Part shown: positions 45,746 to 54,482 of the stretch, one piece after another
Position numbering within the stretch: the stretch's first letter is position 1
How the letters are laid out: every line of letters starts with the position of its first letter
Source: an uncultured Prevotella sp.
GTDB taxonomy: Bacteria; Bacteroidota; Bacteroidia; Bacteroidales; Bacteroidaceae
Length of the DNA stretch: 64,000 nucleotides
Direction of reading: 5' to 3'
Assembly (NCBI GenBank): GCA_944320195.1
Contig: CALUGP010000001.1
Span: 1 to 64,000, forward strand
Translations under genes and position numbers: made by a program
The notes under the pieces: generated by a model
Seen by the model: the letters and a program-made list of their open reading frames with translations, nothing else
What the model was told of the DNA's origin: nothing
The model's database searches: none

Positions 45746-45853
45746 ATGGGAGCAATAATAACATCTGTGTTGGTAATCGTTATTGCCGTTGTGGGATATG
45801 TGTATTTCAACAGGCAAGACAAAGTTTTTAAAGACAAGAAAAACAACATTTAG
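45746..45853 (+). CDS. 35-aa single-helix membrane protein
   Basis: The reading frame encodes 35 aa: a hydrophobic helix (GAIITSVLVIVIAVVGYVYF) and a Lys/Asp-rich tail ending KKNNI. It starts 2 nt after the 60-aa gene, and an AAGGAGGA at 45732-45739 acts as a strong ribosome-binding site, unusual in this genome. Position, ribosome site and composition support a real gene, although it is too short for most gene finders. A topological partner of the upstream protein is likely. Confidence 0.7.
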   Translation: MGAIITSVLVIVIAVVGYVYFNRQDKVFKDKKNNI

Positions 45854-45923
45854 CATTAGGCCGAAATAAAGCGGCTTTTGGATTGTAAGAGATAAGCCAA
45901 ACATTACATATAACACTACCACT

Positions 45924-45960
45924 GGCGGCGGTTGCTTTTCATGGCGGCCGCCGCTTTTAT
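45924..45960 (+). terminator. Terminator after the small membrane protein pair
   Basis: GGCGGCGG (45924-45931) pairs with CCGCCGC (45948-45954) and is followed by TTTTATTT. The GC-rich stem plus the T-run fits intrinsic termination. Confidence 0.75.
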
Positions 45961-46065
45961 TTGCAAGTGTCAGGATTATTTCGTACCTTTGCAGCAGACC
46001 TCATATCGAGGTTTTTTTAATTGCACCGAAGCCTTTTGTCCAAGTGAGGACAGGAGGCTTCTTTA
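45960..46065 (+). ncRNA. Candidate small RNA with tandem terminators
   Basis: A promoter (TTTG 45960-45963, 20-nt gap, TACCTTTG 45984-45991) is followed at once by two terminator-like hairpins. The first is ACCTC/GAGGT (45998-46012) with TTTTTTT. The second runs 46028-46061 (GAAGCC and GTCC pairing with GGAC and GGCTTC) with TTTATT. No start codon with a long frame follows. It may be a short RNA, or the leader of a lost gene such as an integrase. The flanking 46070-46110 has the triple repeat GTGGTAG. Confidence 0.45.
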
Positions 46066-46111
46066 TTGTGCGTGGTAGCAATGTGGTAGTAAATGGGTGT
46101 GGTAGCAATAA

Positions 46112-46160
46112 AAGAAAAACACTAAACAACTGATGTTCAGTTATTTAGCGTTTTCTTTTG
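46112..46160 (-). terminator. Terminator of the tRNA-Ser/tRNA-Glu unit
   Basis: An inverted repeat of about 23 bp (AAAAGAAAA...CTAAA...AACTGA against TTCAGTTATTTAG...TTTTCTTTT) lies directly behind tRNA-Glu on the minus strand. It is A/T-rich with a T-run on the outgoing side. Confidence 0.65.
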
Positions 46161-46232
46161 TAGTGGATAGGGGAATCGAACCCCTATGCCAAGATTGAGA
46201 ATCTTGTATCCTAACCGTTAGATGAATCCACC
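46161..46232 (-). tRNA. tRNA-Glu (CTC)
   Basis: On the minus strand the acceptor GGTGGAT pairs with ATCCACT (one G-U), the anticodon loop is TTCTCAA (anticodon CTC), and the T arm is AGGGG-TTCGATT-CCCCT. CCA is not encoded. Confidence 0.93.
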
Positions 46233-46264
46233 GTATTTATTGTTCGTAGTACCCAACACCTATG

Positions 46265-46352
46265 CGGAAGCTGGGGGATTCGAACCCCCGGTACGATAAA
46301 CTCGCACGGCAGTTTAGCAAACTGCTGGTTTCAGCCACTCACCCAAACTTCC
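46265..46352 (-). tRNA. tRNA-Ser (GCT)
   Basis: An 88-nt class II tRNA with a long variable arm. Acceptor GGAAGTT pairs with AGCTTCC (one G-U), the anticodon stem CAGTT/AACTG holds GCT, and the T arm is GGGGG-TTCGAAT-CCCCC. A promoter with CAAAGGTA (complement TACCTTTG, 46397-46404) and CAAA (46425-46428) lies upstream, so both tRNAs form one transcript. Confidence 0.95.
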
Positions 46353-46638
46353 TTTCCGGTTTATTGTACCGAAGCATTATCGCTCAAATGCGGTTGCAAA
46401 GGTAAGCATATTTTTTTGTTCCTGCAAATTTTTGGAAAGATATTTTCAAGAAACATCGTTTTTTATTGTTTGTAGATGTCATATTTGAATATACTTTCAC
46501 TTGGATCGGGGTTGTATGACAACAATCGACAGTCCGGATTGTCCGCAGGATGCTCTGCTTGTAACGGTGGCAAACACATTAAAGTGTGCATTTTCCCATA
46601 TGCGCCTGAATCGCAGAAGAGCCATGGCGGGAATGTTG

Positions 46639-49221
46639 TCACTCAGCCATTACGGCATGGTTCTCTTCCTGCAGTGTGGCATGCGTAGTCACAAATGTCA
46701 GTTTGTCCCTGTCGTCTTTGTCTGCCCTTATCGTGTCGCCTGTTTGCAGTTGCCCGTCAAGCAGCAGTTCGCATACGCCGTCCTCGATGTAAGTCTGGAT
46801 GGCGCGTTTGAGCGGACGCGCGCCGAATTGCACGTCGTAGCCTTTGGTTGCGACAAATACCTTGGCCTTGTCGGTTATCTCGAGTTTATAGCCAAGTTCA
46901 TTGATGCGCTTCTTAAGGCCGCGAAGCTCAATGTCTATGATTTTCTTTATCGCGTCAAGGTCGAGCTGGTCGAAGGTTATTATTTCGTCCAGGCGGTTCA
47001 GGAATTCAGGGCTGAACTGCTTGCTCAGGCTTTTTTGTATAATGCTGCGCGCGTATTCCTTGTCGCTCTCGTTGAGGCTAAGGCCCATGCTGCCGCCCGC
47101 CGTGAAGCCAACTCCGCGTCCAAACTCCTTCAGTTGCCGGGTGCCGGCGTTGCTGGTCATGATGATTACAGTGTTGCGGAAGTCTATCAGGCGGCCGTTG
47201 CCGTCGGTAAGGCGGCCTTCGTCGAGCACCTGCAAAAGCATGTTGAACACGTTGCCGTGGGCCTTCTCAATCTCGTCGAGCAGCACGATTGAGTAGGGAT
47301 GGCGGCGAACGCGCTCCGTCAGCTGTCCGCCCTCTTCATAGCCTACGTATCCGGGAGGCGCGCCGATCAGTCTCGACGTGTTGAAGCTCTCGCTGTATTC
47401 GCTCATGTCGATGCGTATCAGGGCGTCTGCGCTGCCGAACATGTATTCGGCCAGTTTCTTGGCAAGGTATGTCTTGCCCACGCCAGTGGGGCCGAGGAAC
47501 ATGAATGCGCCTATCGGGTGGTTGGGCTCTTTCAGGCCTACGCGGTTGCGCTGTATGGCTTTCACCATCTTTTCTATGGCCTTGTCTTGTGCTATTACGG
47601 CCTTCTTAAGCTCCGCGCCCATGTTCTTCAGGCGCACTCCTTCGGCTTCCGCCATGCGCTGTACGGGCACTCCGGTTATCATTGACACAACGTCGGCCAC
47701 GTCTTTCTCGGTCACTACGTCGCGGCTGCCGAACTCGTTGTTCTCCCATTTGGCCTGGAGCTCTTGCAGCTCGGCTTCCAGTTCGGTCTGCTTGTCGCGG
47801 TAGCTTGCCGCCAACTCGAAGTTCTGGTTTCTTACGGCGGCCTGTTTCTTCTCCTTGACATAGCTTATCTGCTTTTCCTTCTCGCCGATTTCGGGCGGCA
47901 TCTTTGCATGTTGCAGATGCACGCGTGCGCCGACCTCGTCCATCGCGTCGATGGCTTTGTCGGGGAAGGCGCGGTCGGTGACGTAGCGGTCTGTCAGTTT
48001 GACACATGCCGTGATGGCTTCGTCTGAGTATGACACGTGGTGATGGTGTTCGTATCTCTCCTTTATGTTGTTGAGAATCTCGGTCGTCTCCTCGGCCGTG
48101 GTGGCTTCTACTATCACCTTCTGGAAGCGCCTTTCCAGCGCGCCGTCTTTCTCGATGGAGTTGCGGTATTCGTCGAGCGTGGTGGCTCCGATGCACTGTA
48201 TCGTGCCGCGTGCAAGCGCGGGCTTCAGTATGTTGGCCGCGTCCATGGAGCCTGGGGTGGAGCCTGCGCCAACGAGAGTGTGTATCTCGTCGATGAAGAT
48301 CACCACGTCTGGGTTCTGCTCTATTTCCTTTATCAGGGCGCGTATGCGTTCCTCGAACTGTCCGCGGTATTTCGTGCCGGCCACAACGGCCGTCATGTCG
48401 AGGCTGATGATGCGCTTGTTGAACAGCACGGGCGACGTGTGGTGCTTGCATATCATCTGCGCCAGGCCTTCCACGATGGCGCTTTTGCCTACGCCCGGCT
48501 CTCCGATGAGTATCGGGTTGTTTTTCTTGCGGCGGCATAGTATCTCTGTTACGCGTTGTATTTCGCGCTCGCGGCCCACCACGGGGTCGAGTTTGCCTTC
48601 GGCGGCGGCCTTTGTCAGGTCGGTGCCGAAGTTGTCGAGCACGGGTGTCTTGCCTGCCGGGCGTTGTGTGGTTGTGGTGCCTGCCGGACGTGCCTTCTGC
48701 GAGTTGTTGCCGTTGATGTTCAGCATGCCGTCGTCCTCGTCTTCCTCCTTGTCGGGTATCCCTATGCCGTCGCTTATGCTGCTGGCTTTCTGGCGGAAGT
48801 ATGTCAGTGCGTCTTCGTAGTTCATGTTGTTGAATTCAAGTACTTCTTTGGCTCCGTTGTTAACGTGGTCGTGCAGTATTGCGAGCAGGAGATGCTGCTC
48901 GTCAACCATCTGTGTGGCTTGTATGCGTGCTTCGAGCACGGCCAGTTTCAGTATGTTGCTGGCTTTCTCGTTGAGCACGAGCTCGTGTGTGCGGAGTGGC
49001 TGCGCGAAGTCTTCCTCGCGCACTTTCTGTTCTAGTTCTTCTTTTATGGATTGGAAATTAATGTCAGATTTTACGAATAGATCGTGTACGGGGCCGCTGC
49101 TGTCGCGCAGGATGCCGAGCAACAGGTGCTCTGGTCCCACAGACCTGCTGGCCAACCGTGCTGCTTCCTCACGGCTGAATGCGAGTATTTGCGATACTTT
49201 CGGTGAAAATTGGCTTGTCAT
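46639..49221 (-). CDS. clpC: ATP-dependent Clp protease ATP-binding subunit ClpC
   Basis: This 860-aa AAA+ unfoldase feeds proteins to ClpP. The order is an N-terminal Clp repeat domain (about 1-150), an acidic linker (KEEDEDDG near 160), AAA domain 1 with GEPGVGKSAIVEG, a UVR-type middle region near 430-480 (AAVRNQNFELAASYRDKQTELEAELQEL-like), AAA domain 2 with GPTGVGKTYLAKKL, and the D2-small domain. The UVR insert marks ClpC rather than ClpA or ClpB. A reverse TACCTTTG box (49263-49270) is the probable promoter. It is monocistronic. Confidence 0.95.
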   Translation of the reverse strand: MTSQFSPKVSQILAFSREEAARLASRSVGPEHLLLGILRDSSGPVHDLFVKSDINFQSIKEELEQKVREEDFAQPLRTHELVLNEKASNILKLAVLEARIQATQMVDEQHLLLAILHDHVNNGAKEVLEFNNMNYEDALTYFRQKASSISDGIGIPDKEEDEDDGMLNINGNNSQKARPAGTTTTQRPAGKTPVLDNFGTDLTKAAAEGKLDPVVGREREIQRVTEILCRRKKNNPILIGEPGVGKSAIVEGLAQMICKHHTSPVLFNKRIISLDMTAVVAGTKYRGQFEERIRALIKEIEQNPDVVIFIDEIHTLVGAGSTPGSMDAANILKPALARGTIQCIGATTLDEYRNSIEKDGALERRFQKVIVEATTAEETTEILNNIKERYEHHHHVSYSDEAITACVKLTDRYVTDRAFPDKAIDAMDEVGARVHLQHAKMPPEIGEKEKQISYVKEKKQAAVRNQNFELAASYRDKQTELEAELQELQAKWENNEFGSRDVVTEKDVADVVSMITGVPVQRMAEAEGVRLKNMGAELKKAVIAQDKAIEKMVKAIQRNRVGLKEPNHPIGAFMFLGPTGVGKTYLAKKLAEYMFGSADALIRIDMSEYSESFNTSRLIGAPPGYVGYEEGGQLTERVRRHPYSIVLLDEIEKAHGNVFNMLLQVLDEGRLTDGNGRLIDFRNTVIIMTSNAGTRQLKEFGRGVGFTAGGSMGLSLNESDKEYARSIIQKSLSKQFSPEFLNRLDEIITFDQLDLDAIKKIIDIELRGLKKRINELGYKLEITDKAKVFVATKGYDVQFGARPLKRAIQTYIEDGVCELLLDGQLQTGDTIRADKDDRDKLTFVTTHATLQEENHAVMAE

Positions 49222-50046
49222 TTAAATCTCCTAATTGTTAAATTTATCGTGTCTTGTCCCTGCAAAGGTACACATTTATTCATACAAACACCGTGCCAAA
49301 GCGTAAATTAACTATTTTTGTGGCTCTTATGTCATGCTTCTTGTTTGCATTGACGGGCGTTGGCATTGGTGTCATCATGAAAGGATGTCGGGATGGTGCA
49401 TGGCAAAGTGTCATCTTGACAATGCTCGCCTGTTTTCCCGAAACAGGAATCCGTGGAGGCGTATGATGCCTGTCGGGAGTGTGGTTGGTGGCCTTTTGCG
49501 GGGTGAAACATGGCAAAACGCTGGGTGAAACATGGCTTTTTGCGACCGGGAAAGCCGTCTTTCCAGCTTGTAATCATCGTGATTAATGGGTAAGAACACG
49601 GCATTTGCCGCTCAAAATAGCGGCTTTTGCCGGCTGGGAGAGGCCTTTTTTCTGCACAAAAAGTGCAGGATGTGTGTAATGTGTTGTAATCCAGGCGTTT
49701 ATGTTTGCACGCGTTTTTAAGCCGTATTTTCGTCCGTCAGACTTTTGTTCAGGAATAACTCGCCTGCGGAGCGTCATTGAAAATCAAAGTGTCAGCATGA
49801 AGGCTTTTTGCCTTACATTGTGAAACGCAGGTGTGGAGGCGCTCGCCGGCATTGTGCGACGTGTAGCCGGCGGTATCGGCCAAATGCGGACTGGCTGGGA
49901 TTGAGCCTGCGTAAGACATATGAAAAGTAATTAATTATTCCTAAACAAGCGTTGGTATTTGATTAAAAACATCGTTTAAGGTTGTTCAGGTGTCAGAAAA
50001 TTTGTACTTTTGTGCATGCATTTCTAACTTTTAAAACTGAAGGATT
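49222..50046. other. Intergenic region between clpC and the OmpA lipoprotein
   Basis: No gene is supported in this 825-bp divergent spacer. Degenerate GACGGC-type repeats (GGGAAAGCCGTCTTTCC and CGGCTTTTGCCGGC-like stems) lie around 49490-49650. TACTTTTG at 50005-50012 is the probable -7 element of the OmpA gene. The rest shows nothing I can name. Confidence 0.55.
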
Positions 50047-50754
50047 ATGAAGAAGTTGAAGGTAATCGCGCTTGGACTGAGCGCTGTCCTGGTGCTTGGC
50101 TGCAGCACCAAGACGGGCACGGGAGCCTTGATTGGCACCGGTGCCGGCACGTTCGTTGGAGGAGTGATAGGCAAGATAGCAGGCAATACTGCCGTGGGCG
50201 CCGCCATCGGCGCGGCCGTAGGCGCAGGCACGGGAGCGCTCATTGGCAAGCACATGGACAAGGTGAAGGCCGAGACCGAAGCCCAGCTTGCAGAGACGGC
50301 GACGGTGGAGGAAGTCACCGACAACAACGGTCTGAAGGCCGTCAAGGTGACGTTTGACTCAGGGCTGTTGTTCGCAACCGGCAGCTCAACCCTGAGCTCT
50401 TCTGCAAAATCGTCGCTGAGCAAATTCGCGAACAACGTTTTGAGGAAGAATGCCAGTGTCGATGTGAACGTTTACGGATATACAGACAACCAAGGCTGGA
50501 AGAATTCTACGGCCGAGCAGAGCGTACAGAAGAATCTCGACTTGTCACAGGAGCGTGCGCAGAGCGTAGCCTCTTATCTGCTTGCTTGCGGCGCGGCTTC
50601 GGGCCAGATAGCTACAGTTGAGGGCTTTGGCGAGTCAAATCCCGTGGCCGACAACAGCACCGAAGCCGGGCGTGAGCAAAACCGCCGCGTGGAGGTGTAC
50701 CTCTATGCAAGCCAGGAGATGATCGACGCTGCTAATAACGGGACACTCCAATAA
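50047..50754 (+). CDS. OmpA-family lipoprotein with glycine-zipper domain
   Basis: This 235-aa outer-membrane lipoprotein tethers the membrane to peptidoglycan. Cys19 follows a lipobox (VLVLGC). A glycine-zipper segment (GALIGTGAGTFVGGVIG and AAIGAAVGAGTGALIG, about 25-70) could insert in the membrane. The C-terminal OmpA domain (about 105-225) has VYGYTDNQG and the peptidoglycan-binding NRRVEVYLYA. This layout resembles the YiaD family. The TTAAG hairpin downstream separates it from mtgA. Confidence 0.9.
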   Translation: MKKLKVIALGLSAVLVLGCSTKTGTGALIGTGAGTFVGGVIGKIAGNTAVGAAIGAAVGAGTGALIGKHMDKVKAETEAQLAETATVEEVTDNNGLKAVKVTFDSGLLFATGSSTLSSSAKSSLSKFANNVLRKNASVDVNVYGYTDNQGWKNSTAEQSVQKNLDLSQERAQSVASYLLACGAASGQIATVEGFGESNPVADNSTEAGREQNRRVEVYLYASQEMIDAANNGTLQ

Positions 50755-50761
50755 CGTAATT

Positions 50762-50842
50762 AATTAAGAGTTAAGAGTTAAGAATTAAGAAAACATGCTT
50801 CAGCGGCACATTTTCTTAATTCTTAACTCTTAACTCTTAATT
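50762..50842. repeat. TTAAG-type perfect hairpin (32-bp arms)
   Basis: Arms 50762-50793 and 50811-50842 are fully complementary, with a 17-nt loop. The right arm stops six bases before the mtgA start, so the structure would affect read-through into mtgA. The loop is shorter and unlike the loops at 5.9 and 16.9 kb. Confidence 0.85.
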
Positions 50843-50847
50843 TACTA

Positions 50848-51591
50848 ATGAGCATGTTACGACTTAAAATATTCAGCCGCATATTGCGGTGGGTGCTGGT
50901 GGCCTTCTTCGGTTCTACCATATTGGCCGTTGTGGCCTTGCGCTTCATTCCGGTGTATTTCACTCCGCTGATGTTCATACGGTGCGCTGAACAGTTGAAA
51001 GACGGCGAAAGCTTGAAGATGCACCACAAGTGGGTGCCGATGGAAAAGATATCGCGCCACATGCCCGTTGCCGTGATGGCCAGCGAAGATCAGCGTTTCC
51101 TGCTGCATCACGGGTTTGACTATGATGCCATAGAAAAGGCCGCCATGAGCAATCTTAAGGGCGGCAAGATACGCGGCGGCAGCACCATTTCGCAGCAGAC
51201 AGCCAAGAACGTGTTTCTATGGCCGGGCCGCTCGTGGGTGCGCAAAGGTCTTGAGGCGTATTTTACGGTGCTCATAGAGTTTATGTGGAGCAAGCAGCGC
51301 ATAATGGAAGTGTATCTGAATTCAATCGAGATGGGTCCCGGAATATACGGCGTGCAGGCCGTGGCGCGCGACAATTTCAATAAAGACGCCGCCGACTTGT
51401 TCCGTGACGAGTGTGCGTTGATTGCCGCCACGCTGCCCAATCCGCTGAAGTTCAGCTCTAAAAATCCCAGCGCGTACATGCTGAAACGCAAAAGGCAGAT
51501 AGAACGGCAGATGAGGTTCATACCGTCGTTCCCGGCAGAGGGCGAGGATTACGACCCCAAGACGTCGGCCGGCGGAGTGTATAGGAAGTGA
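50848..51591 (+). CDS. mtgA: Monofunctional peptidoglycan glycosyltransferase
   Basis: It polymerises lipid II into glycan strands at the inner membrane. The 247-aa protein has one membrane anchor (about residues 10-35) and a family 51 glycosyltransferase domain: ASEDQRFLLHHGFDYDAI (motif 1 with the catalytic Glu near 77), GGSTISQQTAKN (motif 2), RKGLEAYFTVLIEFMWSKQRIMEVYLN (motifs 3 and 4). No transpeptidase domain follows, so it is not a class A PBP. A possible second start at 50854 changes little. Confidence 0.93.
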   Translation: MSMLRLKIFSRILRWVLVAFFGSTILAVVALRFIPVYFTPLMFIRCAEQLKDGESLKMHHKWVPMEKISRHMPVAVMASEDQRFLLHHGFDYDAIEKAAMSNLKGGKIRGGSTISQQTAKNVFLWPGRSWVRKGLEAYFTVLIEFMWSKQRIMEVYLNSIEMGPGIYGVQAVARDNFNKDAADLFRDECALIAATLPNPLKFSSKNPSAYMLKRKRQIERQMRFIPSFPAEGEDYDPKTSAGGVYRK

Positions 51592-51726
51592 AGATTTAAG
51601 AGTTAGAATTAAGAAAACATGCTGTTGCCGGTTGTCAGACAAGGCCGTTTTCTTAACTCTTCACTCTTAATTCTTGACTTACAAAGTCATGTTCCCTTAA
51701 CTCTTAATTCTTAACTCTTAATTAGA
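51592..51726. repeat. Degenerate TTAAG-type inverted repeats
   Basis: Several TTAAGAGTTA/TAACTCTTAA units in both orientations fill the gap between mtgA and the helicase gene. They form imperfect hairpins, looser than the copies at 5.9, 16.9 and 50.8 kb, which suggests decay or recombination between units. Confidence 0.65.
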
Positions 51727-51729
51727 AAA

Positions 51730-54111
51730 ATGTCTTTCCTTAACGAATTGAACGAGAGTCAGCGCAAGGCTGTCGAGTATTGTGACGGTCCGTCGCTGGT
51801 AATCGCCGGGGCAGGGTCGGGCAAGACGCGCGTGCTTACATACAAGATAGCTTACCTGCTAAGCCGAGGCATGAAGCCGTGGAACATCCTTGCCCTTACG
51901 TTCACCAACAAGGCGGCCAACGAGATGAAGCAACGCATCGGCGCGCTGGTGGGCGAAGACATGGCCCGGAAGCTTAACATGGGCACCTTCCACAGTGTCT
52001 TTTCACGCATATTGCGTGTCGAAGCGCACCACCTTGGGTATGCACCTAACTTTACAATTTATGACGAAAGCGACTCAAGGAGTCTTGTCAAGACCATCAT
52101 TAAGGAAATGCAGCTTGATGACAAGCTCTATAAACCGGCATCGGTGAGCTCGCGAATAAGCATGGCTAAGAACCATCTTGTCATGCCACAAGATTATGTC
52201 ACAATGAAAGACCTGCTTGATCGTGACCGCGAACAGCGTGTTCCGGCCATGTGCGGCGTGTATTCCGCATATTGCGAAAGGTGCAAAAAGGCCAATGCCA
52301 TGGACTTTGACGACTTGCTGACAAACACTTTCGCCTTGTTCAATGAGCATGAGGACATACGCCTTAAGTACGCAGACAGGTTCAGGTACATACTTGTTGA
52401 CGAGTATCAGGACACCAACTCGGTGCAGCAGAAGATTGTCTGGCAGCTGTCAAAGGAGCATTTGCACGTATGCGCCGTGGGCGATGACGCTCAAAGCATC
52501 TACGCATTCCGAGGGGCGAACATTGACAATATTCTTGATTTTAAGGAACAATTCAAAGGGGCGCAGCTTTTCAAACTTGAGCAGAATTACCGCAGCACGC
52601 AGCGTATTGTGCAGGCGGCCAACAGCCTTATACGCCACAATGAGCGCCAGATACCCAAAGACGTATATAGCCGGAACGCCGAGGGAGAGAGGCTAGAGCT
52701 GAAGGAAGCCTACAGCGACAGGGAAGAAGCCCTGATAGTTTGCAATGAGATAAAGCGAATTAGGCGTGAGGATGATTGCGAATACGGCGACTTTGCCGTG
52801 CTGTACCGCACGAATTCGCAAAGCCGTAGCTTTGAGGAGGCCATGCGAAAGGCCGCCATACCTTATAAGATATATGGCGGACTGAGCTTTTACCAGCGCA
52901 AGGAGATAAAGGATGTAATCGCTTATTTCCGCATGGTGGTCAATCCTGACGACGAGGAAGCGTTCAAACGCATTGTCAATTATCCCAAGCGCGGCATCGG
53001 TGACACGACTGTTGCCAAGATAGCGGGACTTGCATCGGTGGCCGGTGTCAGCATGTGGGCTGTGATTTGTGAGCCTGCGCGTTATGGATTGTCTGTAAGC
53101 AAAGGGACGATGGCGAAGATAGACAGTTTCAGGGAGCTGATACTTTACTTCGCAGGCAAGCTGGTGTCTACTGACGCGTATGAGTTGGGATTGGAGCTGG
53201 TGAAGGCAAGTGGAATTTCTGCCGACATCTATGCGGACAGAACACCTGAGAACTTGTCGCGCCAGGAAAACGTAGAGGAGCTTCTTGGCAGCATGCAGGA
53301 ATTTGTGGAGAGCCATAAGGAAGAAGGGCTTGAGAACGAGATCGGATTGGTTGATTTTCTGAAAGAGGTGTCATTGCAGACTGATATAGAAAGTGAGGCG
53401 GCTGACGATGACGAGAGCCGTGTCTCGCTGATGACCGTGCATAGTGCTAAGGGGCTTGAGTTTCCTACGGTTTTCGTCGTGGGACTTGAAGAGAACATCT
53501 TTCCAAGCCTCATGTCGCTTAACAGCAGACGGGAAATTGAAGAGGAGAGGCGTTTGCTTTATGTGGCCATAACGCGTGCCGAGCGCCATTGCATACTGAC
53601 ATATGCCAAGACTCGTTACCGTTACGGACGCATGGAAAGCGAGGCTCCGAGCCGTTTCCTGCGTGATATCAGTCCTGAGCTGATTACTGTTGACGGTAGT
53701 TCAGGAGGCATGTCGCATTTTGATGGACGGCGTTCTTTCATGTCGTTTCAAGCCGGCGACCGTTGGCAGAACAGCCGCCCGGTGGCGTCGCAGTTCAAGG
53801 CTGACCCGAAGCCTCGCGAGGCTTCGCACCGTGAAGAGCCGCCCGTAGCCGACACGTTCTCGCCGGGTTTCCAGCGTCTGCGCGCCGTAGCGTCGCTTAA
53901 AAGCAGGCGTGTGCAGCCTGCGGCGGAAAGCCAGTCGGCAGCTGTCGGCGGTTTGAAGGAAGGCTGCGTTATCGAGCATGAGCGTTTTGGCATGGGCAAG
54001 GTGACGAGGCTTGAAGGTTCCGGCGAGAACCTTAAGGCTACCGTTCAGTTTGAGAATGCGGGCGTAAAGCAGTTGCTTGTGAAGTTCGCCAGGTTCAAAG
54101 TTGTGGGCTGA
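51730..54111 (+). CDS. UvrD/PcrA-type superfamily 1 DNA helicase
   Basis: This 793-aa 3'-5' helicase acts in repair and in dislodging proteins from DNA. The Walker A motif is AGAGSGKTR (about 27-35), Walker B is LVDEYQD near 220, motif III includes GDDAQSIYAFRGA, and motifs V-VI are VHSAKGLEFPTVFVVGLEE and RRLLYVAITRAE. The C-terminal tail from about 710 ends in a Tudor-like segment (GCVIEHERFGMGKVTRLEG), typical of PcrA/UvrD. Whether it should be called UvrD or PcrA is a matter of convention. A long-range GACGGC hairpin follows. Confidence 0.93.
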   Translation: MSFLNELNESQRKAVEYCDGPSLVIAGAGSGKTRVLTYKIAYLLSRGMKPWNILALTFTNKAANEMKQRIGALVGEDMARKLNMGTFHSVFSRILRVEAHHLGYAPNFTIYDESDSRSLVKTIIKEMQLDDKLYKPASVSSRISMAKNHLVMPQDYVTMKDLLDRDREQRVPAMCGVYSAYCERCKKANAMDFDDLLTNTFALFNEHEDIRLKYADRFRYILVDEYQDTNSVQQKIVWQLSKEHLHVCAVGDDAQSIYAFRGANIDNILDFKEQFKGAQLFKLEQNYRSTQRIVQAANSLIRHNERQIPKDVYSRNAEGERLELKEAYSDREEALIVCNEIKRIRREDDCEYGDFAVLYRTNSQSRSFEEAMRKAAIPYKIYGGLSFYQRKEIKDVIAYFRMVVNPDDEEAFKRIVNYPKRGIGDTTVAKIAGLASVAGVSMWAVICEPARYGLSVSKGTMAKIDSFRELILYFAGKLVSTDAYELGLELVKASGISADIYADRTPENLSRQENVEELLGSMQEFVESHKEEGLENEIGLVDFLKEVSLQTDIESEAADDDESRVSLMTVHSAKGLEFPTVFVVGLEENIFPSLMSLNSRREIEEERRLLYVAITRAERHCILTYAKTRYRYGRMESEAPSRFLRDISPELITVDGSSGGMSHFDGRRSFMSFQAGDRWQNSRPVASQFKADPKPREASHREEPPVADTFSPGFQRLRAVASLKSRRVQPAAESQSAAVGGLKEGCVIEHERFGMGKVTRLEGSGENLKATVQFENAGVKQLLVKFARFKVVG

Positions 54112-54174
54112 CGGCGTTCCATTTCGGACAATTTGTCTTGCCCTTCATATGTTGTTGATAATCAAATAGTTAAG

Positions 54175-54262
54175 ATTGATATTCCAAAAGGTCATGTTTT
54201 ACAAGCTAAAACATGGCCTTTTGGCGTATGAAAGACGGCCTTTTACCATGTAAAAGACCGCA
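54175..54262. repeat. GACGGC-type repeats after the helicase gene
   Basis: AAAAGGTCATGTTTTA pairs with TAAAACATGGCCTTTT, and a further AAAGACGGCCTTTTAC unit follows directly. These could form alternative hairpins between the two converging genes and serve as terminators. Confidence 0.65.
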
Positions 54263-54293
54263 TATTGCAGAGTTGTGGGTTGGCTTCCTGTGT

Positions 54294-54458
54294 TTACCTG
54301 TTGCGTTTCCGCTTGTCTTTTCGGCATGTGTCTTTAAGCGGACAGCCGTCGCAGGCTCCGCCCTTTGCCGTAAACGATTTGTATATACGCCATGACGCAT
54401 AGGCTATGGTGCATGCGGTTACGGTAAGGACGATGATTGTCTGCGCTGTTTCTGACAT
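54294..54458 (-). CDS. FeoB-associated Cys-rich membrane protein-like peptide
   Basis: This 54-aa protein has one N-terminal membrane helix (TIIVLTVTACTIAYASW) and a cytoplasmic Cys-rich tail with CDGCPLKDTC, three cysteines resembling the small FeoB-associated family. It starts 25 nt after the dual ABC ATPase and is in the same orientation. No feoA or feoB is in the window, so the iron link is only by family resemblance. Confidence 0.7.
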   Translation of the reverse strand: MSETAQTIIVLTVTACTIAYASWRIYKSFTAKGGACDGCPLKDTCRKDKRKRNR

Positions 54459-54482
54459 GCTTTGTATGTTTGATGGTAAACT

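Noticed and set aside
46070..46110. Fragment of an integrase gene from GTGGTAGCAATG runs
   Set aside because: Only about 40 nt and no recognisable protein; kept as a note in the candidate RNA entry.
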